A DNA stretch of 64,000 nucleotides from an uncultured Eggerthellaceae bacterium (GTDB lineage: Bacteria > Actinomycetota > Coriobacteriia > Coriobacteriales > Eggerthellaceae): assembly GCA_905234785.1 (NCBI GenBank), contig CAJOIP010000002.1:1-64000 (forward strand), given 5' to 3'. A program made the position numbers and the translations under genes. The notes beneath the pieces are model-generated. The model made no database searches. It worked only from the letters and a program-made list of their open reading frames with translations, and was not told the origin of the DNA. Each line of letters opens with the position of its first letter. Within the stretch, counting starts at the first letter, position 1. This document shows, one piece after another, positions 40,688 through 49,219 of the stretch.

Positions 40688-41533
40688 GTGGCCGGGGACT
40701 TTACGATAGCGCTTGAATCGTACGACGGCACCGACAAGGACGTCGTCGTCGATTCCGGCATCGACAAAATCGGGCATCGCGCCTTCACGAACAACCGGTA
40801 CGTGCATTCGGTCGTGCTTCCCGAGGGGATCGTCGAAATCGAGGACGAGGCGTTCTCCGCATGCGTGAACCTGCGCTCGGTCAACATTCCCTCGACGGTG
40901 CGCGTCATCGGCGCTGGCGCGTTCAAGGGCTGCTGGCGGCTCGAGGAGGCGATCGTCCCCGAGGGCGTCGAGGAGCTCGGCTTGAAGACGTTCGCGCGTT
41001 GCCGTTCGCTCAAAGCGCTTACGCTCCCATCCACGTTGCGCAGCATCGGCGATGCCTGTTTCCAGCATTGCGGCGACCTGAAGGCGCTCGTGCTGCCCGA
41101 ATCGCTCGAGAGCATCGGGGCGAGCGCGTTCTACAACTGCAAGGCGCTGAAGGACCTGACGTGGCCCGGGCATCTTGAAACCATCGAGAACGAGGCGTTC
41201 CGCGGATGCGTAGCCCTCGAAGACGTCGAGCTGCCGGAGTCGGTTGGCTGGGTGGGGCAGCGCTGCTTCAAGGATTGCGCGTCGCTTGCCTCCGTTGCGT
41301 TGCCTTCGCACATCGAGTTCATCGAGGAGGGCGTGTTCGAGGGATGCTCGTCGCTCGATGCCGTCGTGGTGCCCAACGACTTGTCCCACGTCGAGTCGCG
41401 CGCGTTCGCCGACACGGGTTTATCGCAAGACGACATGGCGTTTCCCGAAGGCTGCCACATCGCCTCCGACGCATTCGCGCAATCTGCTCCGAAACCCGTC
41501 ACCGGTCGCGCCGAGTGGGATCCGGAATCATAG
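40688..41533 (+). CDS. BspA-type leucine-rich-repeat protein (cytosolic)
   Basis: A 281-residue protein built from about nine tandem LRR_5/BspA-type repeats of roughly 23 residues, with the pattern LxxVxLPxxVxxIgxxAFxxC (e.g. SLKALTLPSTLRSIGDACF and ALKDLTWPGHLETIENEAF). Such repeats are usually found in secreted or surface proteins, but no signal peptide or membrane segment is visible, so this one appears cytosolic. GTG 40688 is 4 bp after ffh, with no strong ribosome binding site, suggesting coupling. It sits between ffh and rpsP, where no such gene is normally found. The role is not known; a protein-binding scaffold is the simplest guess. Confidence 0.85.
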   Translation: MAGDFTIALESYDGTDKDVVVDSGIDKIGHRAFTNNRYVHSVVLPEGIVEIEDEAFSACVNLRSVNIPSTVRVIGAGAFKGCWRLEEAIVPEGVEELGLKTFARCRSLKALTLPSTLRSIGDACFQHCGDLKALVLPESLESIGASAFYNCKALKDLTWPGHLETIENEAFRGCVALEDVELPESVGWVGQRCFKDCASLASVALPSHIEFIEEGVFEGCSSLDAVVVPNDLSHVESRAFADTGLSQDDMAFPEGCHIASDAFAQSAPKPVTGRAEWDPES

Positions 41534-41566
41534 GTTGTGCGGTTTGGTTGAAGTGCTTTTCCAGGC

Positions 41567-41595
41567 TTGTCAAACGCTGATTCGGGACATATCAT
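41567..41595 (+). promoter_or_regulatory. rpsP operon promoter TTGTCA-17-TATCAT
   Basis: TTGTCA at 41567-41572 and TATCAT at 41590-41595 with an exact 17-bp spacer, about 50 bp upstream of rpsP. It gives rpsP-khpA-rimM-trmD a transcription start separate from ffh and the LRR gene. Confidence 0.75.
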
Positions 41596-41645
41596 ACTGT
41601 GTTGCTGTTTTTGAAGCGTGATTGAAGTAAAAGGAGTTCATCTAC

Positions 41646-41885
41646 ATGGCAGTCAAGATTCGCCTCGCCCGTCACGGCGCCAAGAAGCGTCCGTATTACC
41701 GCATCGTCGTCGCCGATTCCCGCAAGCAGCGCGATGGCCGCTTCATCGAGGAAGTCGGCCGTTACAATCCGTGCGTGTCCCCGTCGTTCGTGTCCTTCGA
41801 CAAGGAGCGCGTCGACTACTGGCTGAGCGTCGGCGCCCAGCCCACCGACACGGTTGCCCGTCTGCTCAAGACCGAGCAGGAATAA
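41646..41885 (+). CDS. rpsP: 30S ribosomal protein S16
   Basis: 79-residue S16 starting [20 protein letters not shown], with the conserved [20 protein letters not shown] and [18 protein letters not shown] 41646 follows AAAAGGAGTTC. First gene of the rpsP-khpA-rimM-trmD set; 4 bp separate it from khpA. Confidence 0.97.
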   Translation: MAVKIRLARHGAKKRPYYRIVVADSRKQRDGRFIEEVGRYNPCVSPSFVSFDKERVDYWLSVGAQPTDTVARLLKTEQE

Positions 41886-41889
41886 CGCG

Positions 41890-42138
41890 ATGTCGGAAAC
41901 CAACGACATCACGGGCCTGGTCGACTGCATCGTCCGACCTCTCGTCGACTTCGAAGACGACCTTGAAATCACCTCGCACGAGGAAGACGGGGCCGTTCTC
42001 ATCGAGATCAGCGTCAACGAGGAGGACACGGGCAAGATCATCGGCCGTCAAGGTCGTGTCATCAAGGCGATCCGCACGCTCGTGCGCGCGGCTGCGTCGC
42101 GCAACGACATGCGCGTCGAAGTCGAGATCCTCGACTAA
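41890..42138 (+). CDS. khpA: KH-domain RNA-binding protein KhpA
   Basis: Small (82 aa) single KH-domain protein of the YlqC/KhpA family, which in Gram-positives binds RNA with KhpB/Jag and affects cell division. The KH GxxG loop is in GKIIGRQGRVIKAIRTLVRA. ATG 41890 is chosen over the track's 41854, because the latter lies inside rpsP and adds no family sequence. Its stop TAA abuts the rimM ATG. The position between rpsP and rimM is conserved. Confidence 0.92.
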   Translation: MSETNDITGLVDCIVRPLVDFEDDLEITSHEEDGAVLIEISVNEEDTGKIIGRQGRVIKAIRTLVRAAASRNDMRVEVEILD

Positions 42139-42654
42139 ATGCGCGCCTGGGCCGACGTAGCGGTTCTCGCCAAAACAAAGAACCTGAAGGGGAGGTTCGT
42201 CGCGCATGCCGCGGCGGGCCTTCCTTTTTTGCTCGAAGTCGGCGACGAGGTGGCGTTCGTGCCGCCCCAGCTCGACGTTGTGAGGAACGCCGTCGTGTCA
42301 GATGTGCGCCTCCTCGATGACCGCACGGCGGAAATCGAGTTCGAGGGCGTGGACGGAGACGCTGCAAGCGTACTCGAGGGCTCGCATTGCCTCATCATGC
42401 GCGAGACGATCGACGAATCCGTGTTCGAGGACGCACCGGGCGCATGGGAAGGCTGGACGGTCGTGGACGAAACCGCCGGGACGATCGGCATCGTGGCCAG
42501 CTTCATAGACAATCCCGGTCAAGCGCTCATCGAAGTCGAGCGCGAAGGCGGCGCAACGGTTCTCGTGCCGGTCGTCGACGAGATTATCCGCAATGTCGAT
42601 ATCGAGAATGGTATAGTGCACGTCGACCTGCCGAACGGCCTTCTCGAACTGTAA
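42139..42654 (+). CDS. rimM: Ribosome maturation factor RimM
   Basis: Chaperone for assembly of the 30S head, binding S19. The N-terminal beta barrel starts WADVAVLAKTKNLKGRFVAH, and the PRC-barrel half has WEGWTVVDETAGTIGIVASF and VLVPVVDEIIRNVDIENGIV. 171 aa, normal. It starts directly after khpA with no gap. Confidence 0.93.
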   Translation: MRAWADVAVLAKTKNLKGRFVAHAAAGLPFLLEVGDEVAFVPPQLDVVRNAVVSDVRLLDDRTAEIEFEGVDGDAASVLEGSHCLIMRETIDESVFEDAPGAWEGWTVVDETAGTIGIVASFIDNPGQALIEVEREGGATVLVPVVDEIIRNVDIENGIVHVDLPNGLLEL

Positions 42655-42733
42655 CTGCGCCGTTCCCGACCGGCCGCTTCGACGCGAGCGCGCCATGGCG
42701 CCCGAGCGAGAACGACGCAATGTGAGGAACCGC

Positions 42734-43528
42734 ATGATAATAGAGACGCTTTCCACGTTCCCGCATATGTACGATTCCGTCATGGGGTCCTCGATGATGC
42801 GCATCGCGCAAGACAAGGGCCTGCTCGATTTCTGCGCATACGACCTGCGCGACTGGACGCACGACCGGCATCGCACGACCGATGACGACCCGTACGGCGG
42901 CGGTGCCGGCCTCGTCATGAAATGCGAGCCCATCTTCGAGGCGTATCAAGCCATAACGGGAATCGACGTGGGCTTGGAGGTTTCGGAAACGGGCAACGAG
43001 CAGCCCCTCACGGGCCCGGCGCCCAAGCATGCTGACGGGCGCCGTCCCGCGACCGTGTTCCTCACGCCCTGCGGCAGGCGCTTCGACGACGCGATGGCCC
43101 TCGAGCTGTCGGCGAAAGACAGGCTGCTGTTCATATGCGGCCACTACGAGGGCATCGACGAGCGCGCATACAGCCTGGCCGACTACCAGGTATCGCTCGG
43201 CGATTACGTGCTCACGAGCGGCGAGCTGGCGTCGATGGTCGTGATCGACGCCGTGGTGCGCAAGATCGACGGCGTGTTGGGGGCCGAAGACGGGGCATCT
43301 GACGAGAGCTTCGCCAAGGGGCTTCTGGAACACCCCCAGTACACGCGCCCGAGCGAGTTTCTCGGGAACCGCGTCCCCGACGTCCTGCTTTCAGGCGATC
43401 ATGGCGCCGTTGCGAAGTGGAAGCGCGAGCAGAGCCTCAAGCGCACCGCGCTTCTCAGGCCCGAGCTGCTCGAAACGGTGGAATTGTCCGAAAGCGATTT
43501 GAAATTTCTGAAAAGTTTAACCGCGTAA
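42734..43528 (+). CDS. trmD: tRNA (guanine37-N1)-methyltransferase
   Basis: SPOUT methyltransferase making m1G37 in tRNA to prevent frameshifting. Start MIIETLSTFPHMYDSVMGSS; knot motifs LFICGHYEGIDERA and SLGDYVLTSGELASMVVIDA; C-terminal LLEHPQYTRPSEFLG. ATG 42734 has TGTGAGGAAC upstream (264 aa). rplS, which normally follows trmD, is about 15 kb downstream here; lepB comes next instead. Confidence 0.96.
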   Translation: MIIETLSTFPHMYDSVMGSSMMRIAQDKGLLDFCAYDLRDWTHDRHRTTDDDPYGGGAGLVMKCEPIFEAYQAITGIDVGLEVSETGNEQPLTGPAPKHADGRRPATVFLTPCGRRFDDAMALELSAKDRLLFICGHYEGIDERAYSLADYQVSLGDYVLTSGELASMVVIDAVVRKIDGVLGAEDGASDESFAKGLLEHPQYTRPSEFLGNRVPDVLLSGDHGAVAKWKREQSLKRTALLRPELLETVELSESDLKFLKSLTA

Positions 43529-43609
43529 CTGCACTTCATACGCAGAGCGGTATCATGTGAGTTCGCGTGTCGCATACCGTATCGCCCAAGGCGCAGGACA
43601 GAGGAAAAC

Positions 43610-44194
43610 GTGCAGGTCGTGGATTCCGGACAACATGCCGCTGAAAAGCCGCACAGCGCTGTGCGGTCGTTCTTCAGCATCGTCATCATGGTCGCCGTCG
43701 TGGCGGCCATCACGGTGCTGCTGCGCATGTTCGTGTTCGTGCCGTACGAGATCCCGTCGGGTTCGATGGAGGAAACCATCATGACCGGCGACATGGTGTT
43801 CTCGGAAAAGGTGAGCTACTACTTCCGCGATCCCGAACGGGGCGATATCGTGACGTTCGACGATCCTGAAGTCGACGGCCGCACGCTGATAAAGCGCGTC
43901 ATCGCAGTCGGTGGGCAAACGGTCGATCTCGTCGACGGGAAGGTCGTCGTCGACGGCGTCGCCCTCGACGAGCCGTACACCAACGGCAAGGAGTCGTATC
44001 CGCTCAGCAGAACCGCGACCGGCGTCGTCGTCGAATTCCCGTACACCGTGCCCCAAGGCTACGTATGGGTGATGGGCGATAACCGCACGAGCTCGCAGGA
44101 CTCGCGGTATTTCGGCGCGATACCCGAAAGCTCGATTACCGGCCGCGCTGCGATGGTGTATTGGCCGTTCAGCGATTTCGGCTTGCTAGCGTAA
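43610..44194 (+). CDS. lepB: Signal peptidase I
   Basis: Type I leader peptidase, 194 aa, with one N-terminal membrane helix ([20 protein letters not shown], about residues 22-41) and an extracytoplasmic catalytic domain. Catalytic Ser 52 lies in [13 protein letters not shown] and the general-base Lys 95 in [13 protein letters not shown]. Box E is [20 protein letters not shown] 43610 follows AGAGGAAAAC. It follows trmD, as in many Gram-positives. Confidence 0.95.
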   Translation: MQVVDSGQHAAEKPHSAVRSFFSIVIMVAVVAAITVLLRMFVFVPYEIPSGSMEETIMTGDMVFSEKVSYYFRDPERGDIVTFDDPEVDGRTLIKRVIAVGGQTVDLVDGKVVVDGVALDEPYTNGKESYPLSRTATGVVVEFPYTVPQGYVWVMGDNRTSSQDSRYFGAIPESSITGRAAMVYWPFSDFGLLA

Positions 44195-44203
44195 CTGACC
44201 GTT

Positions 44204-44223
44204 GCCGCGCGAAGGCGCGCGGC
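44204..44223. other. Hairpin between lepB and glyQ
   Basis: GCCGCGCG-AAGG-CGCGCGGC is a perfect 8-bp GC stem with a four-base loop, 10 bp after lepB and 28 bp before glyQ. There is no T-tract, so an intrinsic terminator is unlikely; it may be a processing or pausing site. Confidence 0.5.
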
Positions 44224-44250
44224 GCGTCGAGTGAGGAGATGAAGGAGAAC

Positions 44251-45177
44251 ATGGCAAACAGGACAGAGACGGCCCCCACGTTCCAGGACGTCATCATGAA
44301 CCTGCAACGGTATTGGGCTGACCAGGGTTGCGTGGTCCTGCAGCCCTACGACAACGAAGTCGGCGCCGGCACGTTCCACACGGCCACCACGCTCCGCTCG
44401 CTGGGGCCGGGAGTGTGGCGCACGGCCTACGTGCAGCCGTCCCGTCGTCCGACCGACGGGCGCTACGGCGAGAACCCCAACCGCCTGCAGCACTACTACC
44501 AGTTTCAGGTCATCCTGAAGCCGTCGCCTGACGACGTGCAGCAGCTTTACCTCGACTCGCTGCGCGCCATCGGCATCGACATCGACGAGCATGACGTGCG
44601 CTTCGTCGAGGACGACTGGGAGTCCCCGACGCTCGGCGCCTGGGGCCTTGGCTGGGAAGTGTGGATCGACGGCATGGAAGTCACGCAGTTCACGTACTTC
44701 CAGCAGGTCGGCGGTTTCGAATGCAGCCCGGTTCCCGCGGAGATCACGTACGGCCTCGAGCGCCTGACCATGTACATCCAGGGCGTCGACAGCGTCTACG
44801 ACATCATCTGGTCGCGCGGCGACGACGGCACCGTGTTCACGTACGGCGACGTGTTCCTCGAAAACGAGCGCGAGTTCTCGGCGTACAACTTCGAAGTAGC
44901 CGACACCGATTTCCTGTTCGGCGAGTTCGACCGCTACGAGCGCGAATGCAACCGCGTGCTGGAAGCGGGCCTTCCGCTGCCGGCGTACGACTACGTGCTG
45001 AAGTGCAGCCATGCGTTCAACCTGCTCGACGCCCGCGGCGTCATCTCGCAGACCGAGCGCATGGGCTACATCCTGCGCGTGCGCACCATCGCCAAGGCGT
45101 GCTGCGCGAGCTATCTCGAGCATGTCGTGGGCGAGAGTACCTCGACCGAGGGGAAGGGGGCCAACGATGGCGAATAA
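44251..45177 (+). CDS. glyQ: Glycyl-tRNA synthetase alpha subunit
   Basis: Catalytic alpha subunit of the bacterial alpha2beta2 GlyRS. Family sequence [58 protein letters not shown] and [20 protein letters not shown]. From ATG 44251 (GAAGGAGAAC) 308 aa; earlier in-frame starts run into lepB. It overlaps glyS by 11 bp, ensuring coupled synthesis. Confidence 0.96.
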   Translation: MANRTETAPTFQDVIMNLQRYWADQGCVVLQPYDNEVGAGTFHTATTLRSLGPGVWRTAYVQPSRRPTDGRYGENPNRLQHYYQFQVILKPSPDDVQQLYLDSLRAIGIDIDEHDVRFVEDDWESPTLGAWGLGWEVWIDGMEVTQFTYFQQVGGFECSPVPAEITYGLERLTMYIQGVDSVYDIIWSRGDDGTVFTYGDVFLENEREFSAYNFEVADTDFLFGEFDRYERECNRVLEAGLPLPAYDYVLKCSHAFNLLDARGVISQTERMGYILRVRTIAKACCASYLEHVVGESTSTEGKGANDGE

Positions 45178-47251
45178 GACGCTTGCCTTCGAAATCGGCA
45201 CCGAGGAGCTGCCCGCATTCGACCTGCATGCCGCGACCGAGAAGCTCGGCGGTTTGGCCGCCACCGCGCTCGACGGCGCGAAGATTCCGCATGGCGATAT
45301 CTCCGTGTACACCACGCCGCGCCGCCTCATCGTCATCGTCGCCGACGTTCCCGAGGCAACCGAAGCCGCCGTCGAAGAGTTCCGCGGCCCTGCCGCCAAG
45401 ATCGCGTTCGACGAGAGCGGCGCGCCGACGAAGGCCGCCATCGGCTTCGCGCGCGGCAAGGGCGTCGACCCTGCCAACCTCGAGCGCCGCGACGAGAACG
45501 GCACCGAGTACGTGTACGCCGTGAAGGAGACGCCCTCGCTCGACGTGGCCGCATTGCTGCCCGAGTTGCTCGGCAACCTCATCACGGCCATTTCGTGGCC
45601 GAAGTCGCAGCGGTGGGGAAATCGCCGCGAGCAGTTCAGCCGCCCGGTGCGCTGGATTCTCGCCATGCTGGGCGAGACGGTCGTGCCCGTCGAGTTCGCG
45701 GGCTTGGTGGCCGGCAACACGACGCGCGGACACAGGTTCCTCAATCCCGGCCCGCATGCCGTCGCCTCTGCCGATGCGCTCATCGACGTGCTGCGTTCCG
45801 CCAACGTCGTTCCGAGCGAGGCGGAGCGCGAGAGCTCGATTCGCGAGCAGGTGAAAGCCATCGAAGCCGAGACGGGCCTCGTCGCCGAGCTGCCCGCGAA
45901 GACGATGGAAGAAGTCGTGAACCTGACCGAGTTCCCGACCGTCATGGTCGGCGAGTTCGACGAGCTGTTCCTGGCCGTGCCGAAGGAGATCACGGTCGAC
46001 GCCATGCTCGTGCATCAGCGCTACTTCCCGCTGTTCAACGCCGACGGCTCGCTTTCCAACAAGTTCCTCATCACCTCGAACGGCAACCCCGAGTTCCGCG
46101 AGAACATCGTGGACGGCAACCAGCGCGTGGTCGCCGCGCGCCTGTACGACGCGAAGTTCTTCTACGACGAGGACCTGAAGAAGCCGCTCGAGGCATATGT
46201 CGAGCGCTTGGGCGAGGTCGTGTTCCAGGAGTCCCTCGGCACGACGCGCGCCAAGACCGACCGCATCGTCGAGCTTGCGAAGCGACTCGGCGCCGATGCG
46301 GGGCTTTCCGGGCAAGACGCCGCCGATGCCGAGCGCGCCGCCTATCTGTGCAAGGCCGACTTGGTCACCGGCGCGGTCGTCGAGTTCACGAGCGTACAGG
46401 GCATCATGGGCCGCTACTACGCGAAGGCCGCAGGCGAGACCGACCAGGTCGCCGAGGCCATCGCCGACCACTACCGCCCGCGCTTCGCGGGTGACGACAC
46501 GCCGACGAGCATGGTCGGCAAGGTCGTCGCGACGGCCGATAAGCTCGACACGATATGCGGCCTGTTCGCCGTGGGGCAAGGCCCGACCGGCTCGTCCGAC
46601 CCGTTCGCGCTGCGCCGTTCCGCCATCGGCATCTTGGCGATGCTCGAGGACGGGCTGAGCGTCTCGCTTGTCGACGCCATCGATTCGGCGCTCGACATTT
46701 ACCGGCAGGGCGGGTTGGAGTTCGATCGCGAAGCCGTCCGCGCCGAGGTCATCGACTTCTTCGTCACGCGCACCAAGGTCATGTTGCGCGATTCCGGCAT
46801 CGCCGCCGACACGGTCGACGCCGTGCTCGCTGCTGATGTTGTCGAGCCCATGGTCATCATGGGCCGTGCCCGCGCGCTCGAAAGCGCCCGCGCCAACGAC
46901 AAGGACACCTTCGACGATTTGGCCACCGCCTATGCGCGCGCGAACAACCTGCGCGACGCCGAGCTTGGCTCCGATGTTGACGAATCGCTGTTCGGCGACG
47001 AGGAAAAGGCGCTGAACGCCGCCGTGGCGAACGCCGAATCGGCCGTTGCCGATGCGCTCGCAGCCGACGATTACCCGCAGGCGCTGTCCGTGCTCGCCGG
47101 TTTGCGCGGGCCGATCGACGCGTTTTTCGAGAACGTCATGGTGATGGACGAGGACGACAAGGTGCGCGCCAACCGCCTGAAGCTCCTCAACCGTTTCGTC
47201 GGCGTGTTCGGAAACGTCGCCGACTTCGGAAAAATGTCGAAGGGCAAGTAG
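45167..47251 (+). CDS. glyS: Glycyl-tRNA synthetase beta subunit
   Basis: tRNA-binding beta subunit of heterotetrameric GlyRS. It starts [20 protein letters not shown], with the conserved [39 protein letters not shown] and [18 protein letters not shown]. The C-terminal anticodon-binding-like helices are present. 694 aa. ATG 45167 lies within glyQ; GGGAAGGGGG upstream is its ribosome binding site. Confidence 0.96.
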   Translation: MANKTLAFEIGTEELPAFDLHAATEKLGGLAATALDGAKIPHGDISVYTTPRRLIVIVADVPEATEAAVEEFRGPAAKIAFDESGAPTKAAIGFARGKGVDPANLERRDENGTEYVYAVKETPSLDVAALLPELLGNLITAISWPKSQRWGNRREQFSRPVRWILAMLGETVVPVEFAGLVAGNTTRGHRFLNPGPHAVASADALIDVLRSANVVPSEAERESSIREQVKAIEAETGLVAELPAKTMEEVVNLTEFPTVMVGEFDELFLAVPKEITVDAMLVHQRYFPLFNADGSLSNKFLITSNGNPEFRENIVDGNQRVVAARLYDAKFFYDEDLKKPLEAYVERLGEVVFQESLGTTRAKTDRIVELAKRLGADAGLSGQDAADAERAAYLCKADLVTGAVVEFTSVQGIMGRYYAKAAGETDQVAEAIADHYRPRFAGDDTPTSMVGKVVATADKLDTICGLFAVGQGPTGSSDPFALRRSAIGILAMLEDGLSVSLVDAIDSALDIYRQGGLEFDREAVRAEVIDFFVTRTKVMLRDSGIAADTVDAVLAADVVEPMVIMGRARALESARANDKDTFDDLATAYARANNLRDAELGSDVDESLFGDEEKALNAAVANAESAVADALAADDYPQALSVLAGLRGPIDAFFENVMVMDEDDKVRANRLKLLNRFVGVFGNVADFGKMSKGK

Positions 47252-47263
47252 CAACGCTATTGG

Positions 47264-47368
47264 CCCTTGCGGTAGGTGGGGATTCGCGCTTGTACTCGCT
47301 CGCATGGTTGGTGTAGGTCGAAGCCAACCGCTGCTGCGGAATCGCGCTCACCCCACCTACCGCAAGGG
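47264..47368. repeat. 105-bp inverted-repeat (MITE-like) element
   Basis: Terminal arms CCCTTGCGGTAGGTGGGG (47264-47281) and its exact complement (47351-47368). An inner GGTTGG/CCAACC pair lies in the middle. Its sequence differs from the GTAGGGGCG family although the length is the same as the 11729 element. It sits 13 bp after glyS. Confidence 0.8.
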
Positions 47369-47418
47369 ATAACGATCGGCTGCTCGACGGACAAACTCTT
47401 TTACATCCCGAATTCAAC

Positions 47419-47506
47419 GACCGTCTGCGCAAGCGGCGGATACCCCGCCCCCTACTGCCCGGCTCGCGCTAATTATAAAAAGCGAAGTGACCGTCTGCGC
47501 AAGCGG
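47419..47506. repeat. Pair of 18-bp direct repeats
   Basis: GACCGTCTGCGCAAGCGG occurs at 47419-47436 and 47489-47506, 70 bp apart, with an AT-rich AATTATAAAAAGCG stretch between. The second copy ends 9 bp before the VTC gene stop (convergent side). Together with the neighbouring inverted repeat this accounts for the 264-bp glyS-VTC gap. Confidence 0.7.
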
Positions 47507-47515
47507 TTCGTGCCC

Positions 47516-48415
47516 TTACGAGGCTTGCCGTAAGTCCTCTATGCCAAAGCCGGGCGATGGTTGGATGAGGGGTTCGGCATTCGCGGCGTGCTCCTTGCCG
47601 GTGGGGATGCGGTAGATGGAGAGCTTGCCCGAATCGGATTTGCGCACTTGGACGGCGCCTCGTTCGGCCAGCACGCGCTTGTAGGCGTTTCCGTATTTAG
47701 AAAAGGAGCGCGGGTAGGCGCCGACTGACGACAGCAGCTCGCAGAGCCACACGGGGTAGCCGCCTGCGCACTTGATTTCCATTATCACCTGGTCAGGCGC
47801 CGTGACGGGGTGGCGCTGCACCGAGTTTTCCTCCATGAGGTCGATGTAGCAGATGTCCTCGTCGAACGTGATGCGGTCGACGCAGTCTTCGTCTTCCGGG
47901 TCGACCTTGCACCATGCCTCGCGCAAACAGCTGATGAGCATCGAGGGCGCCAGGCCCTCGTAGCGGTTGAAGAACGCATCGAGCTCGCGTGCGATCTGCA
48001 CTTTGCCGGGAAGCAGCTCCTTGCTGCCATCAGTCCCGGGTATCGGCAGCTGCACCTGTGCTTGCTCGTACGGCATGCCGTTCATGTAGGCGCGCGCGCC
48101 CTCGGCGCTCATGCGCACGCGGCGCTTGTACACGATGCCCTTGTATTTCTTCTTTATCTCGACGAACACCGATTCCGCCTCGGAAAACGGGCCGTAGCTG
48201 CGGATGCGCAGCTTCTCCTTGTAAAGCGGCTTCTCGAGGGAACGGCAGATGAGCGAGCGGTCAGGCGTGTCCAAATACAGGCTGTCGATGCGCGTCGCGC
48301 CGTAGTCGTCTAAGCGCATGTGGGCGGCGAGTCCTGCTTTGATGGCCTCGCACTGGCCCGTCGTGATGAGGTACTTCTTCTCTTTGCGCTCGAACGTGTC
48401 TGCTGCAGTCGCCAT
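47516..48415 (-). CDS. VTC-type polyphosphate polymerase domain protein
   Basis: CYTH-fold protein like the catalytic VTC domain of the yeast vacuolar transporter chaperone, which makes polyphosphate from ATP. Tunnel residues fit: FERKEKKYLITTGQ, YLDTPDRSLICRSLEKPLYK, KEKLRIRSYGPF, SVFVEIKKKYKGIVYKRR, DQVIMEIKCAGGYPVWLCEL and SFSKYGNAYKRVLAE. From ATG 48415 (AAAGGAAACCC) 299 aa; the track's longer start crosses the divergent promoter. No membrane segment or SPX domain is present. It is divergent from a two-component system, with a DUF4956 membrane gene 2.4 kb away; bacterial VTC and DUF4956 genes commonly occur together. Activity is inferred. Confidence 0.88.
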   Translation of the reverse strand: MATAADTFERKEKKYLITTGQCEAIKAGLAAHMRLDDYGATRIDSLYLDTPDRSLICRSLEKPLYKEKLRIRSYGPFSEAESVFVEIKKKYKGIVYKRRVRMSAEGARAYMNGMPYEQAQVQLPIPGTDGSKELLPGKVQIARELDAFFNRYEGLAPSMLISCLREAWCKVDPEDEDCVDRITFDEDICYIDLMEENSVQRHPVTAPDQVIMEIKCAGGYPVWLCELLSSVGAYPRSFSKYGNAYKRVLAERGAVQVRKSDSGKLSIYRIPTGKEHAANAEPLIQPSPGFGIEDLRQAS

Positions 48416-48445
48416 GTTGGGTTTCCTTTCCCTTGTGCCATCTGC

Positions 48446-48516
48446 ATGGTACGCGCCGCACCTGAATCGAATCTGAAAGCGCGCTTTCAGGCAGGTTTCA
48501 GCTTCTCGGCTAGAAT
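48446..48516. promoter_or_regulatory. Divergent promoters with paired OmpR-type direct repeats
   Basis: Half-sites CTGAAT (48462), CTGAAA (48473), TTTCAG (48485) and TTTCAG (48496) form two 11-bp-spaced tandem pairs head to head, around the 18-bp palindrome CTGAAAGCGCGCTTTCAG. The right pair ends 9 bp before TAGAAT (48511-48516) for the response regulator. The left pair ends 10 bp before TACCAT (minus strand, 48451-48446) for the VTC gene. Position and spacing match PhoB/OmpR-class activator boxes replacing a -35. Confidence 0.6.
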
Positions 48517-48543
48517 GTGCTTGTACGCGGAAAGGCGGAACCA

Positions 48544-49218
48544 ATGCAGATACTCATCGTTGAAGACGACATTAGGCTGGCCCAGGCGGTCGGGAAGATC
48601 CTCGAGGAGAACGACTATCAGGTCGACATGGTGCACGACGGGCAATCGGGCCTCGACTACGCCGAGTCGGGCATCTACGACGTCGTGATCCTCGACGTCA
48701 TGTTGCCGAAGATGGACGGGTTCGTGGTATCGAAGCAACTGCGCCGCAAGGGCGTCGACACGCCGGTGCTCATGCTGACGGCGCGCTCCCAGATTCCCGA
48801 CAAGATAGAAGGGCTCGATTCGGGCGCTGACGATTACATGACCAAGCCGTTCTCGCCGGCGGAGCTGCTCGCGCATCTGCGCGCCCTCACGCGCCGCACG
48901 GGCCAGGTCGTGTTCGAGACGCTCGCGTTTTCCGACCTCGAGCTGAACCTGGAAAGCCACGACTTGAAATGCGGCAGCAAGTCCATCAACTTGTCGTACA
49001 AGGAGTTCTCGCTCATAAACATCCTCATGGCCAACCACGGCCAGATCGTGTCGAAAGACACCCTGATATCGAAAGTCTGGGGCGTCGAGTCGACCGCAGT
49101 CGATAATAATGTCGAGGCGTACGTCTCGTTCTTGCGCAAGAAGCTGAAGTTCCTGGGCTCGAAGGCTCAGATCGAGACGATTCGGAAAGTGGGATACCGC
49201 CTGACCGACGAGGGTTAG
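48544..49218 (+). CDS. OmpR/PhoB-family response regulator
   Basis: 224-residue DNA-binding response regulator. The receiver domain has the acidic pair VEDD, phospho-acceptor Asp 51 in VVILDVMLPKMDG and the Lys of MTKPFSPAELLAHL. The C-terminal winged-helix domain has INLSYKEFSLINILMANHGQ and VDNNVEAYVSFLRKKL. ATG 48544 follows GGAAAGGCGGAACC; the GTG start in the track coincides with the -10 region. It overlaps nothing and is one base from the sensor kinase gene. Likely autoregulated through the paired repeats upstream. Confidence 0.95.
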   Translation: MQILIVEDDIRLAQAVGKILEENDYQVDMVHDGQSGLDYAESGIYDVVILDVMLPKMDGFVVSKQLRRKGVDTPVLMLTARSQIPDKIEGLDSGADDYMTKPFSPAELLAHLRALTRRTGQVVFETLAFSDLELNLESHDLKCGSKSINLSYKEFSLINILMANHGQIVSKDTLISKVWGVESTAVDNNVEAYVSFLRKKLKFLGSKAQIETIRKVGYRLTDEG

Positions 49219-49219
49219 C

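Noticed and set aside
44059-47305. Long minus-strand ORFs opposite glyQ and glyS
   Set aside because: Opposite two synthetase genes with complete motifs; typical GC-rich antisense open frames.
48517-48543. GTG start giving a nine-residue longer response regulator
   Set aside because: It directly abuts the predicted -10 box TAGAAT and adds residues not expected before MQILIVEDD; ATG 48544 has a proper ribosome binding site.
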